Positions 59,203 through 64,000 of a stretch of 64,000 bases of DNA are shown here, one piece after another (position 1 is the stretch's first letter; each line of letters opens with the position of its first letter). A program made the position numbers and the translations under genes. The notes beneath the pieces are model-generated. The model did no database searches. It was not told the DNA's origin and worked only from the letters and a program-made list of their open reading frames with translations. This stretch comes from Ipomoea triloba. Its lineage: Eukaryota; Streptophyta; Magnoliopsida; Solanales; Convolvulaceae. Where the stretch lies: contig NC_044916.1 of the NCBI RefSeq assembly GCF_003576645.1, positions 24,056,005-24,120,004 on the forward strand, given 5' to 3'.

Positions 59203-59692
59203 GGGGTGTTCGGTTCGAACATGAGAATCGGAACCGGAATCGGAATCGAAATGGGAATCAAATACTTGATAATTGGAATGGGTTTTTGTGAAAGTATTTT
59301 GGATGTGTTAGTAGTAAGGTGGAATTGGAATGACTACCAATATTGATGTTTGGGTATGTATGACCTTATAATCGGAATAAAGGCTTTAAAAGTAAAAACA
59401 AAAACAAAAACAAAAAACAAAAACAAAAAATCAAGGTAATTGATCTGAAAGAGTGGCGATGAAATGAGTTTGCAATTCAGTGAGGAAGTCAATGGGGTGA
59501 GGACTAAGGAGAGATGAGTGAGAAGTCGACAAAATGAGGCAATAAAATGAGGAGAGATAAGGTTGAACTAATGGAATAATACCTTAATTTAATTAGATAA
59601 TGGATTTTGTAATTATAGGGTACTCAACCAAAAATGCGTGTATAACTTTCATTTCCATTCCTTTTGTTTAATCCAATGTACCAAACACAACC
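59203..59692. mobile_element. hAT-like MITE, diverged ends
   Basis: Left end ggggtgttcggttcgaac and right end (inverted) cggttgtgtttggtacat resemble the TIRs of plant hAT/PIF MITEs. Noncoding; target duplication unclear. Confidence 0.4.
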
Positions 59693-59796
59693 GAATTTTT
59701 TTTTATGATTTGGACTTGATTCCTTGCACTAAATGAGGAAAATGTGGAGATTGAGGAATCAAGAGTTATCAAGATTCTTTTTTTTCTTTTTTTTGA

Positions 59797-60390
59797 GCAA
59801 ATACCAATTTTGGTCCCACCACTATTAACAAAATGACAATTTTGGTCCACATGTTTAATTTCTACCAATTTTGGTCCAACAACTATTTTTTTAGTACCAA
59901 TTTTCATCCACGGCTATTATTTTGGTGACAAAATTCATCGCGCCGGTCACCCATCCATTTAAAACGTGCAAAAATCTAAAATTGTTAAGGGTATTTTCGT
60001 TATTTTCAACTTAATATATGCCAATTTGAGCATGAATAAATGGATTTAAGTCCTAAGATCGATCAAAATTCGCAGTTTTCCTCCTCATTTTACCTTACTT
60101 TGAAGAGGAGAACTGTGAATTATGATCGATCTTAGTGCTTAAATCTCTTTATTCATGCCCAAATTGGGATATTGAGTTGAAAAGGACGAAAATACATTTA
60201 AAAATTTTAGATTCCGACACGTTTTAAACGAATGGGTGACCGGCGCGGTAAATTTTGACACTAAAATAGTAATCGTGGGACCAAAATTGGTACTAAAACA
60301 ATAGTCGTGGAATTAAAATTGGTAGAAATTAAACATGTGAACCAAAATTGTCATTTTACTAATAATCGTGAGACCAAAATTGGTATTTGC
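59797..60390. mobile_element. 594-bp palindrome (foldback MITE)
   Basis: gcaaataccaattttggtcc at the left is the inverse of the right end, and the arms stay complementary with mismatches to a centre near 60095 (gatcgatcaaaattcgcagt against its inverse near 60110-60130). Flanks are T runs, which hide a target duplication. Related in motif (aattttggtc) but not in termini to the 55726 foldback. Confidence 0.75.
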
Positions 60391-60510
60391 GTTTTTTTTT
60401 TTATTCACACAAAAAAACAAAAAACAAAAAACAAAAAACAAAAAAAGATTTTTTTTTTCGTTAAAAAAAACACAATTTAAACCAAAATTTGTATCATTCA
60501 ATGTATTTAT

Positions 60511-60723
60511 AGCACGTTTGGTTCACAGAATGAATTTTGAGGTAATAGAAATGTTATTCCATAAGGAATGGAATAGGCAAGGAATAAAATAGGAATTGTA
60601 TTCTATTGTTTGATTTGCGAAAGGAATAGACTTTAAGAATTATATTACACTGTGTGGTTGGTTTAAGAAATAGAAATGAAATATGTTTTAAAAGATATAA
60701 ATACCCTTATAAAATATGTAATC

Positions 60724-60772
<49 letters not shown>

Positions 60773-60923
60773 CATTCATGTTATTATTAATATTATTATT
60801 ATTATTATGTAATAATAAAATAAAACTTATAATAATATTAATAACAATAATAAGAAAAAAGGAATAATAATAATAATAATACAAAACACCATTCTAGGCC
60901 TATTCCGCAAACCAAACGTGCCA
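60511..60923. mobile_element. hAT-like MITE containing an ATA microsatellite
   Basis: TIRs agcacgtttggttcac and (inverted) ggcacgtttggtttgc, with a subterminal ggaatag motif. The interior has about 15 ATA units at 60724-60770 and further ATT/AAT runs. No clear TSD. Confidence 0.6.
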
Positions 60924-61269
60924 TTAGTATTTGGTATAATAAAATTTTGAACTCATTAATTAGTCGTAAATTGATTAATTCTATTTCAAGTAACCATATA
61001 TGTTGCAAATTTTGGTCATTTACTCTTTGAAAAATGATAAGTATACTAGTAGAGTTAAAACTCAAATCACATATTTTGATTTTATTAGATAAAGAAAAAA
61101 ACCCCAAAATAAACCTGTGGACCCCACTTGTAATCTTGATCAACCAAAACATACCTTGTCCGCTTAAAACAAAAAGTGAGAATACATATATTACTATGTA
61201 TTATTACTATGTGAGAATACATGTAATATTACTCTTTATTTTTACACAGCAAATCCGAACCTCATAATA
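60924..61269. other. Intergenic DNA downstream of the MAP kinase gene
   Basis: No gene or element boundary seen. Confidence 0.4.
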
Positions 61270-61893
61270 TCAAAATGAAAATTACCCTGCATCTGCATGC
61301 AACTGGAATGAACACACACAGTACAGTGTGAAGTAGCATATTAGAGAAATTACTTGCAAAGTTGGTTGAAATTGTCATGATGTCCTCAAGACTTGCATAA
61401 TAATTATAATAATATATTAGACAGTATTGGGAACACATGAAAGTTACAGGTACAAGATTTTGAAGTTTTATGGCAACAATGTTCTGCATTATCATCGGAT
61501 GCAATCATGCGCTTATTCGTAGGAACTAGGAAGAAACATGGCGGTAAGAATGTCCGGTTTTCAGTGGAAACAAAACTACAGAGTTAGTGCTTACACCAGC
61601 TTTGCAGATTCAGGTATGGGTAAAAATCGAAATGTAAGTAAATTAATGTAACCTCGAAACTCTTACCAAGTTCCCAGCATCGATGTCTTCTCCGTGCCCT
61701 TCCACTCGTAAAACGGTTTGTGGATGAGAGTTCGCGTGAAGCCAATCGTCCCCAAACGCCAAATTCTGATACTCAGTGCTGCCTGTACTCATTCACAAGC
61801 CCGCCAGGGAAGCAAAAAGTCTGGGTATTTTTGTGAATCGTTCTTTGAATGCTAATATAGTAAGCAAAAAGTCTGGGTATTTTTGTGAATCGT
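61270..61893 (-). other. 3' UTR of the MAP kinase gene
   Basis: Less AT-rich than its surroundings. A possible splice donor (TTG|GTAAG, about 61668 on the minus strand) hints at a 3'-UTR intron. Immediately after the stop, a 33-bp sequence (gcaaaaagtctgggtatttt...) occurs twice, at 61811-61843 and 61863-61895: a tandem duplication with a period of about 52 bp. UTR limits are inferred. Confidence 0.4.
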
Positions 61894-63387
61894 TCAATAC
61901 CATTGGTTTCCAGATCCACCGGGGGCTGCAGCTACTTTCCTAGCCATGTACTGATCGGGTTTAGGCACGGTGTTGGATCCTTCATTGCCATCTTCTCCCC
62001 TTTCGTTTTTACAGCTCGGGTGTCTCCTGGAATACGAAGGGTTAGAAATAGCGTACTGAGGCATAGTAGTAGGGTTCCTGAGCGTTCTTCGCTGTTCAAT
62101 CGCCTCGCTTGCTGTCACTGCTGATCCACCGTTATAGCGCATCACAGAACTGACAATCCTACCAGGCCTAGCAGCATCACCTGCATTATGAACCGCCTAT
62201 TAATTAAGTGTATAACTACATCGTCTCCTAAGAATCAACTTGCATAATTTGTACAAGAGATAAATCTAAGGCTTAACAAAAAATGTGTATCAGTTTAGGT
62301 CCAACCTAAATTACAAGTGAGAGAAAAGTAAAAAGTTTTGTGTAAAAGAATATTGGCTTCCGAAAGCAATTGAGCATAACAATCAACCCCACACCCATCA
62401 AAAAATAAAGGGAAAAATGCAATTTTAGTTCCTCAATATACACCCCTAACTCTTCAAAGACGTTGCATATTTTACCCTTGGATCAACAAAACTATTAAAC
62501 TCTATTGAAATTTTAATTAGTACATGGATATTTTAAAATTTTATTATCTTTGTTCTTTATAACATTTCAGTTTTGGTATTTCATATGCAAAATAGAGATT
62601 TGACAACCTTCTACCCTAAAATTTTACTTTTCAAATGTGGCACGTCCTCTCTATTTTCCCTACACAACCCTATTAAAATCATGTTTTTTTTTTTTATTTT
62701 ACAAAAGAAATATCAAGACTAAATAAGATTACAATTAAAGAAACATTAAAAAGTACTAAAATACCCATGTACTAAGTATAATTTTTAATAGACTTTAATT
62801 GTTCTGTTGCTCCAGGGGTTAAAACTGCAACTTTTTTGAAAAGTTAGGAGTGTATATTGCAACGGTAAAAAGTTAGGGACTAGAACTGCTAGCAAGGAAC
62901 AATTGAGGGACTAAAATCGCATTTTTCCCAAAAATAAATTCTGCCTTGAATACCTTGAGGTACTTGGAGAGGAAGCCTTGACATAGGAATCCCAGAATTC
63001 CTGTCCATTATTGACTTATCACCTTCTTTGATAGAACATTTAGATAGATCATTTGCAACTTCTGCCGGATTTTGCACTGAATTGTCTGAATATAACACAG
63101 ATGGCCTGTGTCCAAATCATTATTAGTGGCCAAACGGAACAAAAAGAATACGAGAACATAAAAAAGTAAAAGTAAAAGTAAAAATACAGAAAATGGAAAG
63201 CTAGAAACACCAACTAACCAAGGCAATGAAAGGGTATGCAGGAAGCTAAGAAGTACGATAGGAAACGCTATCGCATAGTTACCTGGGTAGGGATGACGCT
63301 TGTTGTCTCTCGGGAGGAGCAACCACTCCACCTTTTCCATAGTGCTCTTCAAGATATGCAAACTGTTTCTTAAATTTGTCAACTGCA
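61894..63387 (-). CDS. Group D (TDY-type) MAP kinase, C-terminal exons
   Basis: Three coding exons on the minus strand, 63387-63283, 63105-62954 and 62180-61894 (stop TGA 61896-61894), with clean splice borders and continuous phase; about 180 residues. The first ends the kinase C-lobe and starts the long tail (FKKQFAYLEEHYGKGG, VVAPPERQQASSLPR), the hallmark of plant TDY-class MAPKs (the MPK8/9/15-20 clade). The last carries the conserved DAARPGRIVSSVMRYNG, EQRRTLRNP and the terminal QYMARKVAAAPGG. These kinases act at the end of MAPK cascades in stress and growth signalling. The catalytic domain lies beyond the right edge; which MPK is unknown. No disruption seen. Confidence 0.93.
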
Positions 63388-64000
63388 CTGTAATTAATCA
63401 CAAGTTGAAAAGAATACCCATTAGATGTTTGATTGCACTCGAGAAAAACAAGCAATAGGCTAATCACTGGCAAAATTAAGATAAAACACTCATATTAGAT
63501 AATCAAAATCTATTTGCCACCAACTTCACTCCCAACCATGTCTCTGATGTAGTACTAATGGTAGGATGGTCGAGTGGTCTGAGCCAAATTATACGGTAGT
63601 GGTAATTTAGTGGACTTGGAAATGAATCTTACGAGTGCTAGCTAAGTATCATAAATACACCTACCAATCTCAATTACTTTAGAAGGCAGAAATTATAGCT
63701 ATAATCTACCTACAACATCATTGCACTTCAGCATCATTTAGACACCCCTCAATGAAATTCCTAAAACGGGAAAAGAAAAACGAAAAACAGGTTCAGGGAG
63801 GTACTAAGTTCCCTGGATAGAAAATTGAGAAGATGTCAAGGTTGCAGAAGGTGCTAGGCGCTAGTCGGGCGGCCGGGGAGCACCTAGCGCCTAGGCAGCC
63901 GATTAAAATAATAAAATAATAATGATAATAATAATAATAAAAATAATAATAATAATGTGTAGCCGCCCTAAACCTTTAAGGAAAAAAAAAAAAAAAAAAA
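63388..64000 (-). other. MAP kinase intron and repeats at the right edge
   Basis: No further kinase exon could be recognised here, so this is probably intronic. It contains a short tRNA-Leu-5'-half-like piece (63560-63585), a GC-rich plant repeat (gctaggcgctagtcgggcgg, about 63850-63900; a diverged relative gcaaaaatggctaggcgttc is at 45900 and 54195) and an ATA microsatellite (63905-63955), and ends in a run of A. Confidence 0.5.

Noticed and set aside
60663..60884. 73-codon Ile/Tyr-rich ORF
   Set aside because: Translation of an ATA/ATT microsatellite.
63560..63640. tRNA-Leu gene (ggatggtcgagtggtct resembles the 5' half)
   Set aside because: No matching anticodon stem, T arm or acceptor 3' half follows, so at best a tRNA fragment.

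Overview
The window is nuclear DNA of a flowering plant, most likely a core eudicot. It holds intron-rich genes with GT-AG splice sites and chloroplast-targeted glutamine synthetase, in AT-rich intergenic DNA full of LINE, Ty1/copia, Helitron, CACTA, hAT-like and Mutator-type repeats. The species cannot be fixed from sequence alone; Convolvulaceae/Solanales is only a weak guess.

Three host genes are supported. (1) Positions 1-1982, minus strand: the 5' seven exons (251 codons) of plastidic glutamine synthetase GS2; the 3' half lies beyond the left edge. (2) Positions 31243-39947, plus strand: a complete 14-exon gene for a 553-residue alpha/beta hydrolase (GRSMG nucleophile motif) with an acidic tail carrying a ubiquitin-interacting-motif-like helix. 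(3) Positions 61894-63387, minus strand: the last three coding exons of a group D (TDY-type) MAP kinase; its kinase domain lies beyond the right edge. These genes do not form a pathway together.

Layout: 2.8-8.2 kb is a nearly full-length plant L1-type LINE upstream of GS2, with ORF1 and ORF2 overlapping as ATGA. ORF2 carries a stop codon and has lost a catalytic Asp. 9.2-13.6 kb is a MITE, a non-autonomous Helitron, stacked Helitron ends and a decayed Helitron with PIF1 helicase and RPA-like fragments. 14.7-18.0 kb is a decayed copia element on the minus strand. 18.9-31 kb is mosaic repeat DNA: LTR fragments, microsatellites, a plastid-type trnT fragment, a CACTA end, Helitron pieces with another PIF1 relic, and a three-copy MITE family. 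40.5-44.0 kb is a decayed copia element with both LTR remnants.

The most interesting region is 44.0-56.5 kb. It is a direct tandem duplication of an ancestral unit of about 2.9 kb whose two copies collected different transposons afterwards. Copy A took a 429-bp MITE and a 3.33-kb MULE with about 170-bp terminal inverted repeats, carrying a phospholipase A1-like lipase fragment and other ORFs (a Pack-MULE). Copy B took a 1.26-kb solo LTR, a 247-bp MITE, a 727-bp foldback and a 408-bp foldback. Target-site duplications (9 bp for the MULE-like elements, 5 bp for the LTR) are readable, and for most insertions the sister copy keeps the empty site. Both copies also keep an identical 65-nt tRNA-like sequence apparently lacking the D arm. 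A decayed copia element, a third diverged MITE, a 594-bp palindrome and hAT-like elements fill the space to the MAP kinase gene.
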